A DNA stretch of 17,164 nucleotides from Lawsonibacter sp. (GCA_022798155.1 JAAWLY010000025.1:1-17164), one strand, 5' to 3'; shown: positions 1 to 7,130, counted from the first letter of the stretch. Program-made: numbers and translations. Notes: generated from the letters alone by a model not told the origin.

Positions 1-1
1 G

Positions 2-202
2 GTGGTCACCGACTCCACCAAGAAGAACCTGGAGATGCGCGTCGAGGCCGAGAACGGCGCCACCGCCGGCAAGGTCGCCCTGGCCAAGATGGCCAAGGAG
101 CAGAATCTGGACGCCATCCACGACACCGTCCACGAGATGGCCCGGGACGAGGCCCGGCATGGCCGCGCCTTCAAGGGTCTGCTGGAGCGCTACTTCGGCT
201 AA
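2..202 (+). CDS. Rubrerythrin / NADH peroxidase-type, C-terminal part (5' truncated)
   Basis: This is the last 66 codons of a gene that enters from the left edge; the GTG at base 2 is an internal valine codon, not the start. The text VTDSTKKNLEMRVEAENGAT followed by a DEARHGRAF helix matches the C-terminal ferritin-like four-helix bundle of the clostridial rubrerythrin family, in which the E-x2-H (EARH) supplies ligands to the di-iron site. Family members reduce hydrogen peroxide in the cytoplasm of anaerobes, taking electrons from NADH through rubredoxin. The protein stops right after the bundle (LLERYFG), so no rubredoxin domain follows. Any such domain would be N-terminal, as in reverse rubrerythrins, and lies outside the window. 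A separate rubredoxin gene follows 66 bp downstream, which fits a shared electron-transfer role. Confidence 0.85.
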   Translation: MVTDSTKKNLEMRVEAENGATAGKVALAKMAKEQNLDAIHDTVHEMARDEARHGRAFKGLLERYFG

Positions 203-213
203 GGATTTCCATG

Positions 214-238
214 CCTTCCCGCCTGACCGGCGGGAAGG
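214..238 (+). terminator. Hairpin between rubrerythrin and rubredoxin genes
   Basis: A perfect 10-bp inverted repeat (CCTTCCCGCC / GGCGGGAAGG) with a 5-nt loop is followed by TTATTTTAT. It starts 12 bases after the rubrerythrin stop. The short U-rich tail fits a partial terminator or an mRNA-stabilising stem that would set rubredoxin expression relative to the upstream gene. Confidence 0.6.
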
Positions 239-268
239 TTATTTTATCAAATTCAGGAGGAAAAGCAA

Positions 269-424
269 ATGGACAAATATGTCTGTCCCTGCGGCTACGT
301 CTATGACCCCGCGGTGGGCGACCCTGATAACGGCGTCGCCCCCGGTACCCCTTGGGAAGAGGTCCCCGAGGACTGGACCTGCCCCACCTGCGGGCTGGGC
401 AAGGACGCCTTTGAAAAGGAATAA
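269..424 (+). CDS. Rubredoxin (51 aa, short N-terminal knuckle)
   Basis: A small iron-sulfur electron carrier of the cytoplasm. The start ATG at 269 has an AGGAGG site (255-260) 8 nt upstream. The protein reads MDKYVCPCGYVYDP, then GDPDNGVAPGT, then EDWTCPTCG, the classic rubredoxin layout at the usual length (about 52 aa). Four cysteines at residues 6, 8, 38 and 41 would bind one Fe. The first pair is C-P-C-G rather than the common C-x2-C-G, one residue shorter than the textbook knuckle; the second pair is a normal C-x2-C. It lies directly downstream of the rubrerythrin gene and probably serves as its electron donor in peroxide detoxification (inference). Recognition of the family is very safe. 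Confidence 0.95.
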   Translation: MDKYVCPCGYVYDPAVGDPDNGVAPGTPWEEVPEDWTCPTCGLGKDAFEKE

Positions 425-429
425 GCGAC

Positions 430-460
430 AGAGGGCGGCACGCAATGCGTGCCGCCCTCT
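430..460. terminator. Bidirectional hairpin between convergent rubredoxin and comFB-like genes
   Basis: A 15-bp perfect inverted repeat (arms 430-444 and 446-460, around GGGCGGCACGCA / TGCGTGCCGCCC) sits between the rubredoxin stop (424) and the stop of the minus-strand gene (465). The plus-strand exit reads GCGTTTACTGTTC and the minus-strand exit TGTCGCTTATTCC, so neither has a long U run, but the stem is very strong and placed where a shared terminator is expected. Confidence 0.7.
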
Positions 461-464
461 GCGT

Positions 465-1439
465 TTACTGTTCTCGATCGTGGTGGGGGTGGTCCATGAC
501 GGTTTTGCAGGCTCTGGTGAGTTGGGCGAAGATGGTGGAGTTGTAGCGGCCCTCGTAGACGGTGAGCATGGGGATGCGGTCCAGCTTGGAGAGCACCACA
601 TATTTGGGCACCAGGTTGGAGAGGGTGAGGGCTTTGACGTCGGCCTCGCAGTGTTTGCAGGCGCACAGGCCGAATTTTCTGATATAGCCCGGGGCTTTTT
701 CCTCCACCAGGGACTGCATCACGTTGATGTAGGTGATGTCCTCCTCCGCCGGCTCGGGTTTGGGCTCAGGCTTGGGCTCGGGCATGACGGGGGCCGGGGG
801 GTCGGGCGCGACCTCCGCCGGGGCGGGGGGAGCCATGGAGGCCAGCATCTGCTCAATGTCGTCCTGGCTCATTTTGCCGCCGGAGGGGGCGGCGGGCGCA
901 GGGGCGGGCTCCGGTTCCGGCTCAGGGGCGGACATGGAGGCCAGCATCTGCTCAATGGCATCCTGGCTCATTTTGCCGCCGGAGGGGGCGGCGGGCGCAG
1001 GGGCGGGCTCCGGTTCCGGCTCGGGGGCGGACATAGAGGCCAGCATCTGCTCAATGTCGTCCTGGCTCATTTTGCCGCCGGAGGGGGCGGGGGGTTCAGG
1101 GACACTGGCGGGCGTTTCGGGGGGAGCTAACATCTTTTCAATCGCCTCCTGACTCAGACTGCCACGGGAAGCGGGGGCTTCCGGTGGGGGGGTGGGTTCG
1201 GGGGAGAGCTCATCCTCCAGGGCCTGCTGGATCTGCTGGGCAAGGCTGTCGTCGTTGGCCTGGGCTACCTCCAGGATGGGGGGCAGGAGAGGGCGGCCGG
1301 CGGCGGGCTGGGCCGCCGGCTGGACAGGGGGCTCGGAATCGTTTTCGGGGGGGGCGGACGCGGCCTCACCGGGTGCGGTGAGGAGATTTAATACGTGGGC
1401 GGTCTTGTTGCCCTTGGCGTTTTTTTTGGCGGCAGCCAT
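465..1439 (-). CDS. ComFB-domain protein with four FliM-like SQxxIExML peptides in a Pro-rich linker
   Basis: A 324-aa protein in three parts. Residues 1-20 are lysine-rich (K5, K6, K9, K12) and lead into KTAHVLNLL. Residues 21-232 are rich in Pro, Glu and Ala, probably disordered, and hold four short peptides: SLSQEAIEKML (94-104) and three MSQD(D/A)IEQMLASM copies (124, 157, 190), spaced 33 residues apart. Residues 234-318 form a ComFB domain (ITYINVMQSLVEE, then CACKHCEADVKAL and VPKYVV), with C259, C261 and C264 as the family's metal-type cysteines. The start is ATG 1439, because AAAGGAG lies 10 nt upstream; an in-frame GTG at 1448 would sit only 1 nt from that site. It follows the parA-like gene by 24 bp, so they form one operon. 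The SQxxIExML peptides resemble the FliM/FliY N-terminal LSQxEIDALL that binds phospho-CheY. Function is not established; adaptor or scaffold is my inference. Confidence 0.85.
   Translation of the reverse strand: MAAAKKNAKGNKTAHVLNLLTAPGEAASAPPENDSEPPVQPAAQPAAGRPLLPPILEVAQANDDSLAQQIQQALEDELSPEPTPPPEAPASRGSLSQEAIEKMLAPPETPASVPEPPAPSGGKMSQDDIEQMLASMSAPEPEPEPAPAPAAPSGGKMSQDAIEQMLASMSAPEPEPEPAPAPAAPSGGKMSQDDIEQMLASMAPPAPAEVAPDPPAPVMPEPKPEPKPEPAEEDITYINVMQSLVEEKAPGYIRKFGLCACKHCEADVKALTLSNLVPKYVVLSKLDRIPMLTVYEGRYNSTIFAQLTRACKTVMDHPHHDREQ
834..1090. repeat. 99-bp in-frame tandem repeat inside the comFB-like gene
   Basis: Two full 99-bp units and part of a third begin at about 834, 933 and 1032, nearly identical (single changes such as GTCGTC versus GGCATC). 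Each unit encodes 33 residues: the MSQDxIEQMLASM peptide plus a PEPEPEPAPAPA spacer and SGGK. The period is a multiple of three, so copy number can vary without breaking the frame. Confidence 0.95.
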
Positions 1440-1463
1440 GAAGGCCACACTCCTTTCAGAAGT

Positions 1464-2249
1464 TTATCCCTTTGCGGGGGCGGAAAAGAAGCCGTACTCC
1501 CGGGTGATCTCGTTGAGGAGCAGGCGGAAATCCCGGGCCACCTTGGAGTCGGGGGCGTAGCTGAGCACGCTCTCGCCGTGGGCGGGGGCTTCGGCCACCG
1601 CCACCCCGGAGCGCACCCGGGACTGGAACACCTTGGTGTCCAGCTGTTTGGCGATCTGCTCGGCCATGTCCAGCACCTCCCGGTTCAGGGTGAAGCGCTG
1701 ATTGTATTTGTTGAGCAGGATGCCCAGCACTCGCAGCCGGGAGTTGTAGCAGCGGCGGACGGTGTCGATGGTCTCGCGGATCTGGGCCACCCCCAGCAGG
1801 CTGAGAATCTCGGGGGCCATGGGGATAATCAGGCCGTCGGCGGCCACGTAGGCGTTGACGGTGAGCACGTTGAGGGCGGGCGGGGTGTCGATGATGACGA
1901 AGTCGTAGTCGTCCTGCACCTCGGCAAGGCAGTTTTTCAGCAAAAACTCCCGGCCGGGCCGGTTAAACTCCAGCTCGGCGGCGGAGAGCAGGATGTTGGA
2001 GGGCAGCACGTCGCCGCAGTCGGAGCCGGTGATGACCTCGCGGATGTTTTTGCTGCCCTTGAGCACGTCGTAGACGGTGGCGCAGTTTTCGATGTCCAAC
2101 CCCAGGCAGAAGCCCAAGCTGCCCTGGGGGTCCAGATCAACCCCCAGCACGCGGGCGCCCCGCTGGCGCAGGCCGTCCATCAGGGCGCTGGCGGTGGTCG
2201 TTTTGCCCACGCCGCCTTTCTGGTTGGTGATAGTGATGATAACGGACAA
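1464..2249 (-). CDS. ParA/Soj-family positioning ATPase
   Basis: A 261-aa cytoplasmic ATPase. It shows the deviant Walker A QKGGVGKTT (residues 10-18), a Walker A' aspartate in VLGVDLDPQGSLG (34-46) and the Walker B VIIDTPP (118-124). The C-terminal block SRVRSGVAVAEAPAHGESVL is the nucleoid-binding and dimer region typical of Soj/ParA. There is no N-terminal DNA-binding domain, so it is the short chromosomal type. The start is TTG 2249: GGGGGAG lies 5 nt upstream, while ATG 2279 has no ribosome site. ParA-like ATPases place cargo (chromosome, plasmid, chemotaxis arrays, carboxysomes) using a cognate adaptor. No parB or parS is seen here. The next gene (24 bp on) is the repeat/ComFB protein, the obvious adaptor candidate, and fliD is divergent. 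It could alternatively be a FlhG-like number regulator, but it lacks the FlhG N-terminal activation motif. Confidence 0.9.
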   Translation of the reverse strand: MSVIITITNQKGGVGKTTTASALMDGLRQRGARVLGVDLDPQGSLGFCLGLDIENCATVYDVLKGSKNIREVITGSDCGDVLPSNILLSAAELEFNRPGREFLLKNCLAEVQDDYDFVIIDTPPALNVLTVNAYVAADGLIIPMAPEILSLLGVAQIRETIDTVRRCYNSRLRVLGILLNKYNQRFTLNREVLDMAEQIAKQLDTKVFQSRVRSGVAVAEAPAHGESVLSYAPDSKVARDFRLLLNEITREYGFFSAPAKG

Positions 2250-2355
2250 GTAATCTCCCCCTGTTGTACAGAACCGCATCCGGAACCGGGCGCAAGCAGC
2301 CGCCCTTCCCGGGAGGGGGCCGGATGCAAGTTCAAAAATCTTTCTTTCGAGCTAT

Positions 2356-2382
2356 TAACTTAATCATACTACATGTCGATAA
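2356..2382 (+). promoter_or_regulatory. Sigma-D (sigma-28) type promoter of fliD
   Basis: TAAC, 15 bp, GTCGATAA, against the Bacillus sigma-D consensus TAAA-N15-GCCGATAT (3/4 and 6/8 matches at the exact spacing). It lies about 78 bp upstream of the fliD ATG and fits late-class flagellar control. It also makes ATG 2373, inside the promoter, impossible as the fliD start. Confidence 0.75.
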
Positions 2383-2391
2383 AAAAGTACA
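2363..2391 (-). promoter_or_regulatory. Possible sigma-A promoter of the parA-comFB operon
   Basis: On the minus strand TGTACT, 17 bp, TATGAT lies about 115 bp upstream of the parA-like TTG start. The -10 is 5/6 but the -35 only 3/6. It overlaps the fliD sigma-D promoter on the other strand. Confidence 0.35.
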
Positions 2392-2459
2392 GAGTCTTTT
2401 TATCTCATTTATATAAAAACCATTGGGAATACATAGGGAAAACGGAAGGAGCGATCATT

Positions 2460-5297
2460 ATGGCATCCCTGAACGGCGTAAGCAGCAGCAACACCACCAG
2501 CAGTCTGTATAACAGCGCCAATATCGTCAGCGGCCTGGCCAGCGGCCTGGACACAGAGGGCATGATTGAAAATCTGGTCAAGAGCTACCAGACCAAGATC
2601 GACACCCTGAACCAGAAGGTCACCAAAACGGAGTGGAAGCAAGACGCCTACCGCAGCATCATCAGCAAGCTGGTGGGCTTCAACAGCAAATATACCTCCT
2701 ATACCTCCAGCACCAACCTGATGTCCTCCAGCTTTTTCAACAGCGCGGTGAAGGTGGAAACCCTGGGCGAGTTTAAAGACCTGGTGTCCGCCAGCGGCAA
2801 GACCAGCAGCAGCATCTCTCTGGACGCGGTGCGCCAGCTGGCCACCTCGGCCCAGTACCGCACAGCCGGCCAGATGAAGGCGGGCGACGGAACGAGCATC
2901 CAGGCGGAGGAGGCCCTGGACCTGAACGGCAAGACCACCCTGGGGGCTCTGAAGGGCAGCATGTCCATCGCTTACGGCAGCAACACCCTGAGCATCAGCT
3001 TCGACGAGGTGGCCGACGTAAAGGCCATGGACGAGATCCGCTCCAAGCTGGAGGCAGAGGGCAAGAGCGCCACCGACGCCGACGTGCTGGCCGGCCTCAT
3101 CAGTCAGAAGCTGGAGGGGCAGCAGATCAGCTTTACCGGCGGCAAGGTGGACACCGCCGAGAACCGCGTTAAGGTCAGCGTGAACAACGGGGTCATCTCC
3201 CTGAGCGACAAGTCCACCGGCGGCAATAAGGTATACATCACCTCCGCCAGCGACAGCGTGAAAAGCGCCCTGGGCCTGAACCTGGACAACGCCAAGGAGG
3301 ACCAGGTTGCCTCCTTCCAAGTGGGCGGCAGCCTGACCCGAGAGGTGGACAACGCCGAGTATCTCTCCGGCAAGCTCATGAACCTGAGCCTGGACGGCTC
3401 CACCAAGCAGATCAAGCTGCCTACGATCGTGAGCAAAGACGGGGACTACCGGATTATGGACGCCGACGGCAAGTCCCTGGCCTATACCGCCGAGAACTAC
3501 ACCAAGGTCCTCAACGAATCGCTGAACAAGGCCTTCAAGGGCAAGGTGAACGTGGAGAATACCGCCGAAGACGGCGGCCTTCAGCTGCGCTTCCAGGTGC
3601 AGGAGGGCTCCGAACTGGTCATCAACACCGACGTGGGCGAGACCCTGGGCATCGGCCGGACCTCCACCACCTATCTGAACACCAGCAAGACCCTGGGCGA
3701 GCTGCTGGAGGGCAAGATGGACGACCCCGACTTCCTCAGCGGGCTGACCAAGGCCACCAAGAAGGACAAGAACGGCAACGTCCTCAGAGACAGCAAAGGC
3801 AATATTGTCTACGACCTGGACGAAAAGGGCGAGCAGAAATACGAGTTTAAGATCAACGACGTGGTAATCGGCAGCTACTCCAAAAACTCCAAGCTGTCCG
3901 ACGTGATGTCCGACATCAACAGCAACGACGAGGCGGGGGTGCGGGTAAGCTACTCCCAGACCACCAAAAACTTCCTGTTCTCCGCCAAAGAGACCGGCGC
4001 CGACAGCGAGATCAAGATGGGCAGCGGCCTGGCCCAGGCCATGTTTGGCTCCACCGAGGGCAAGGATTTAAGCAGCAGCCGCTTTGTCGAGGCCTACGGC
4101 TCAGACTGGCTGCGGGACGGCGAGAGCCTGAACTTCTCCTTTGAGCTGCCAAAGGGCACCGCCTCGGTCTCCGTCACCAAGGATACCACCATCCAAGAGG
4201 TAATCGACAGCCTGAATAGCTCTCTTGGCGGCATGAACAACGAATTTTCCTACAACAAATACAGCGGCCAGATCGAGGCGCGGGACAAAGCCACCGGCGC
4301 AAAGGTGGAGATGTCCATTAAGGACCCCTATGACCGCGACGTGGAGTTCGACGAGAGCAAGGGCCCGGAGATCGACTATACCCCCGGCCAGGACGCTGAG
4401 TTCACCGTCACAGTCAACGGCGAGACCATCAACATGAAGCGCTCCTCCAACAGCGTGAACATCGACGGGCTCACCATCAACATGAAAGACACCTTCGACG
4501 GCGCGGTGGACAAAGAGGGCAAGCCCACGGTAGACAGCACCGGCCGGCCCATGAACGCCGTCACCTTCAACAGCACGGTGGACGCGGACAAGATCGTAGA
4601 CGCCGTAAAGGGGATGCTGGAGGACTACAACACCATGATGGCCGAGATCAAGTCGGCCTACTCCACCATGCCCTACCAAACCAGCAGCGGCTCCTTCGCC
4701 AACTACGAGCCCCTCACCGAAGACGACCGGGCGGGCATGAGCGAAAGCGCCATCGAGCGCTACGAGGAGAAGGCCAAGCAGGGCATCCTCTTCGGCGACC
4801 GGAACCTGTCCGCGCTGTATAACAAGCTGCGCAACGCCTTCTCCCCCGCGGGAGACGACGGGGCCTTCCTGCGGGCCATGGGCTTCTCCACCAGCTACTC
4901 CATCAGCGACGGCACCCAGGCCGTCACCCTGGACGAGGATAAGCTGCGGGCCATGCTGGAGAGCGACCCGGACAAGGTCACCGAGGTCTTCACCAAGACC
5001 GACGGGCTGGGCGGCGTGATGCAGAACGTGAAAAACACCCTGGATACCTACGCCAGAACCACCGGCGAGCCCAAGGGCATTCTCATCCAGCAGGCGGGCA
5101 GCCCCCTCAGCTCCCTGTCGCTGATGAGCAACAGCTGGCAGAAGGAAATCGACAACCTGAACACCCAGATTGAAACCTGGCAGGATAAGCTGTCCGACCA
5201 GGTGGACCGGTACACCCAGCAGTTCAGCCGGCTGGAGGTGCTGATTAACCAGATGAACTCCCAGAGCTCCACTCTGGCGGGTCTGATGGGCGGCTAA
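2460..5297 (+). CDS. fliD: Flagellar filament cap protein FliD (oversized, 945 aa)
   Basis: FliD forms the cap that folds flagellin at the filament tip. The FliD_N region is at residues about 20-120 (NIVSGLASGLDTEGMIENLV, with a coiled coil after it). The FliD_C region occupies about 690-945, ending LEVLINQMNSQSSTLAGLMGG, the usual FliD ending. The start ATG 2460 has GGAAGGAG 8 nt upstream. Typical FliD has about 450-550 residues, so this one is nearly double. The extra length is in the middle (about 130-680), which holds several flagellin-IN-like segments, for example YEFKINDVVIGSYSKNS then KLSDVMSDINSND, and ASVSVTKDTTIQEVIDSLN. Such surface domains are exposed and variable. fliS follows after 23 bp. 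Confidence 0.96.
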   Translation: MASLNGVSSSNTTSSLYNSANIVSGLASGLDTEGMIENLVKSYQTKIDTLNQKVTKTEWKQDAYRSIISKLVGFNSKYTSYTSSTNLMSSSFFNSAVKVETLGEFKDLVSASGKTSSSISLDAVRQLATSAQYRTAGQMKAGDGTSIQAEEALDLNGKTTLGALKGSMSIAYGSNTLSISFDEVADVKAMDEIRSKLEAEGKSATDADVLAGLISQKLEGQQISFTGGKVDTAENRVKVSVNNGVISLSDKSTGGNKVYITSASDSVKSALGLNLDNAKEDQVASFQVGGSLTREVDNAEYLSGKLMNLSLDGSTKQIKLPTIVSKDGDYRIMDADGKSLAYTAENYTKVLNESLNKAFKGKVNVENTAEDGGLQLRFQVQEGSELVINTDVGETLGIGRTSTTYLNTSKTLGELLEGKMDDPDFLSGLTKATKKDKNGNVLRDSKGNIVYDLDEKGEQKYEFKINDVVIGSYSKNSKLSDVMSDINSNDEAGVRVSYSQTTKNFLFSAKETGADSEIKMGSGLAQAMFGSTEGKDLSSSRFVEAYGSDWLRDGESLNFSFELPKGTASVSVTKDTTIQEVIDSLNSSLGGMNNEFSYNKYSGQIEARDKATGAKVEMSIKDPYDRDVEFDESKGPEIDYTPGQDAEFTVTVNGETINMKRSSNSVNIDGLTINMKDTFDGAVDKEGKPTVDSTGRPMNAVTFNSTVDADKIVDAVKGMLEDYNTMMAEIKSAYSTMPYQTSSGSFANYEPLTEDDRAGMSESAIERYEEKAKQGILFGDRNLSALYNKLRNAFSPAGDDGAFLRAMGFSTSYSISDGTQAVTLDEDKLRAMLESDPDKVTEVFTKTDGLGGVMQNVKNTLDTYARTTGEPKGILIQQAGSPLSSLSLMSNSWQKEIDNLNTQIETWQDKLSDQVDRYTQQFSRLEVLINQMNSQSSTLAGLMGG

Positions 5298-5320
5298 AGC
5301 GCCGGGAAGGGAGCGCCAAT

Positions 5321-5707
5321 ATGGACGCAAGAGGCTATCAGCAGTATAAACAGCAGTCGATCAACTCCATGACGCCGGGGGAGCTCCTGCTTATGCTCTA
5401 CGACGAGCTGGTCAAGCGCAGCACCCTGGCCTACATGGCCCTGGAGAAGAAGAACTGGGAGCAGTTCGAGGGGGCCATGGACCGCTGCATCGATATTGTC
5501 AACTACCTGGACGAGACGCTGGACAGCAAGTATCCCATCAGCCGGGACCTGAGCCGGATGTATGACTACTTCACCTATGAAATGGGGCGCATCAAAACGG
5601 GCCGGAATAAGAAGGAGCTGGAGCGCCTGCGGCCCATGCTGGCCGACATGCGCGACACCTTCCACGCAGCGGAGAAGAACAGCGGCGGACAGGGGCGGCA
5701 GGGATGA
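5321..5707 (+). CDS. fliS: Flagellin export chaperone FliS
   Basis: A 128-aa helical protein beginning MDARGYQQYKQQSINSMTPG, then ELLLMLYDELVKRSTLA, the diagnostic FliS N-terminus. FliS binds the flagellin C-terminus in the cytoplasm and stops it polymerising before export. Length matches the family (about 125-135 aa). A GGGAG site sits 8 nt upstream of the ATG. It is co-transcribed with fliD (23-bp gap), and its stop overlaps the next gene by 4 nt (ATGA), implying translational coupling. The last residues (GGQGRQG) are a flexible tail. Confidence 0.96.
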   Translation: MDARGYQQYKQQSINSMTPGELLLMLYDELVKRSTLAYMALEKKNWEQFEGAMDRCIDIVNYLDETLDSKYPISRDLSRMYDYFTYEMGRIKTGRNKKELERLRPMLADMRDTFHAAEKNSGGQGRQG

Positions 5708-6102
5708 CAAGGGACGATTGGCTGGACCTGGCGGTGCTGGAGCGGAAGAAATACAACCAGCTGTCCGAGGTCATGGACCTGAGCCGGCAGCTGGGCGAGG
5801 CGCTGGACCGCAACGACCAGGTAACCCTGCGGATGCTGCTCTCTCTGCGCCAGGACCCCATCCTGCGCCTGGAGGAGCTGAAAGGCGCCTCAGAGGCAAG
5901 GCGGGAGAGCCTGAGTCCAGAGGACCGGGAGCGGCTGGCCGCCCTGTGGGCGGGGGCCGAGCCCCGGGGAGAAGACGAACAGACCTACGCCAGCCAGGCC
6001 GGGTCGGTGCGCCGGCTGCTGGAGCGGGTGCTGGAGCTGGACCGGCGGCTGAACCGCCGTTTGGCCGGCGGCAGCTCCTTCTATGAAAAGGCGGCCCGGT
6101 AA
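5704..6102 (+). CDS. FliT-like / FlgN-like flagellar chaperone candidate
   Basis: A 132-aa, charged, mostly helical protein (LAVLERKKYNQLSEVMDLSR, then LEELKGASEARRESL and RRLLERVLELDRRLNRRL) with no signal peptide or membrane segment. I recognise it by position and shape more than by sequence: a small coiled-coil gene directly after fliS is usually FliT in Firmicutes, a chaperone that holds FliD or other late substrates for export. The start ATG overlaps the fliS stop (ATGA), so it is translated from the same mRNA. A FlgN-like identity is the main alternative. Confidence 0.6.
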   Translation: MTRDDWLDLAVLERKKYNQLSEVMDLSRQLGEALDRNDQVTLRMLLSLRQDPILRLEELKGASEARRESLSPEDRERLAALWAGAEPRGEDEQTYASQAGSVRRLLERVLELDRRLNRRLAGGSSFYEKAAR

Positions 6103-6110
6103 GCGAAGAG

Positions 6111-6154
6111 AAAAAAGATCTACCCCTGCGTCTCCTGAGAAGCGGGGGTAGATC
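6111..6154 (-). terminator. Intrinsic terminator of the C39 peptidase gene
   Basis: Stem GATCTACCCCTGC / GCGGGGGTAGATC (13 bp, one G-T pair, 12-nt loop, 6117-6154). Read on the minus strand it is followed by six T (complement of 6111-6116), a textbook terminator for the gene ending at 6172. On the plus strand no T run follows, so it ends the fliD-fliS transcript less surely. Confidence 0.85.
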
Positions 6155-6171
6155 ATTGTCGAGAGGCCCTG

Positions 6172-7101
6172 TCAGCGGGGCTGAGGGGTCAGCAGCCACA
6201 GCGGGCCGCCGCTGTCCCGGCTGGCGGACAGCTCAGAGAGGATCAGCTCCAGGTCCCAGGTGACCAGGCTGCGCTGAGAGCTGGCCGGGTCGGCCACCAG
6301 CACAAAGCCGTCCAGGGTGACCCCCCGCAGGATAATAAAGTGTCCGCCGTTGGTAAAGTGGCCGGGGCCCATCAGGGCCACCACCAGCTGGCCAGAGGCC
6401 AGGGCCCGGGAGAGGGAGTCGAAATCCGTTTCGGCCGGCTCCAGCGAGGTACACGTCAGCCCAAAGTCCTGGGCCACGCCAGCCACAATGCTCCGGTAGG
6501 AGCCCTGCTTTTTGGCCCAGTAGCCCTGGTCCACGCAGTGCTGGGCCATCTGGGCGGGGTCCAGGCTGCTGTCGGTGAGGGTCGATACCGCCATGGCCAT
6601 CACAGTGGGCCCGCAGCCGTAGCCGCCGATGTGGTCAGAGCCGTAGGGCTTGTCCGCCCAGGCGGGGGCGGTCTGGTCGTAGTAGACAACGTCCCGGGCC
6701 CCACCGGTGATGTACTCCCGTCCGTTGCGGACGGCCAGAGCGGTAATGGTAAAGCCGTTGGAGGAGGAGGGGGGCGGCGGGAGCACCGGGCCGTCCACCA
6801 GCTGCACCTCGCCGTCAGAGGCCGGGGGCGGGTCGGCCAGAAGGCGGAGCGAGGCCTGGATGTCGGCAGAGGCCTGGCGGGCCGCGGCAGAGGCCTGGCT
6901 GCTCCAGTGCTCCCAAAGGGTCTGACAGACCGCGCCGGCCTGTTCCGCTCCGGCCCGGATGGGCGCGGTGACCCGGTCCAGCGCCCCGGGGGAGTGATAG
7001 AGGAGAAACCCCAGCACTCCAACTCCCACCAGGACCAGCGTCAGGGCCAGCGCCAGCAGGATGGAGGCTGTGATAGAGAGAGGTCCATTAAATTTTTTCA
7101 C
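6172..7101 (-). CDS. Membrane-anchored C39-family cysteine peptidase (Peptidase_C39_2 type)
   Basis: A 309-aa protein with a short basic N-terminus, one strong membrane helix (residues about 8-35), a Pro/Ser linker (90-115) and a papain-like C39_2 domain outside the membrane (about 135-305). Catalytic candidates are C163 in GYGCGPTVMAMA, H254 in GGHFIILRG and D271 in LVADP; Q143 in YYDQ fits the oxyanion position. Members cleave peptides or act on cell-wall material; the substrate here is unknown. The start is GTG 7101, since GGGGGT lies just upstream and the mapped promoter (-10 at 7152-7157) puts transcription start near 7145, which rules out TTG 7146. Note that a bacteriocin-exporter C39 domain would be fused to an ABC transporter; this one is not, although an ABC ATPase gene is divergent from it. 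Confidence 0.85.
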   Translation of the reverse strand: MKKFNGPLSITASILLALALTLVLVGVGVLGFLLYHSPGALDRVTAPIRAGAEQAGAVCQTLWEHWSSQASAAARQASADIQASLRLLADPPPASDGEVQLVDGPVLPPPPSSSNGFTITALAVRNGREYITGGARDVVYYDQTAPAWADKPYGSDHIGGYGCGPTVMAMAVSTLTDSSLDPAQMAQHCVDQGYWAKKQGSYRSIVAGVAQDFGLTCTSLEPAETDFDSLSRALASGQLVVALMGPGHFTNGGHFIILRGVTLDGFVLVADPASSQRSLVTWDLELILSELSASRDSGGPLWLLTPQPR

Positions 7102-7130
7102 GGTTGACCCCCAAAAAATGAAATTTGCCC

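Noticed and set aside
834..1090. CRISPR-like direct repeats
   Set aside because: The units are contiguous 99-bp coding repeats without spacers and with no cas genes.
159..1130. A long plus-strand open frame with GGGGR-rich repeats opposite the comFB-like gene
   Set aside because: It overlaps the rubredoxin frame, has no ribosome site, and its repeats are the antisense of the coding repeats on the minus strand.
1395..2363. Long plus-strand open frame opposite the parA-like gene
   Set aside because: It is a shadow of the GC-rich ParA coding strand and has no recognisable motifs.
2373..2462. FliD starting at ATG 2373
   Set aside because: It lies inside the sigma-D promoter and has no ribosome site, whereas ATG 2460 has GGAAGGAG.
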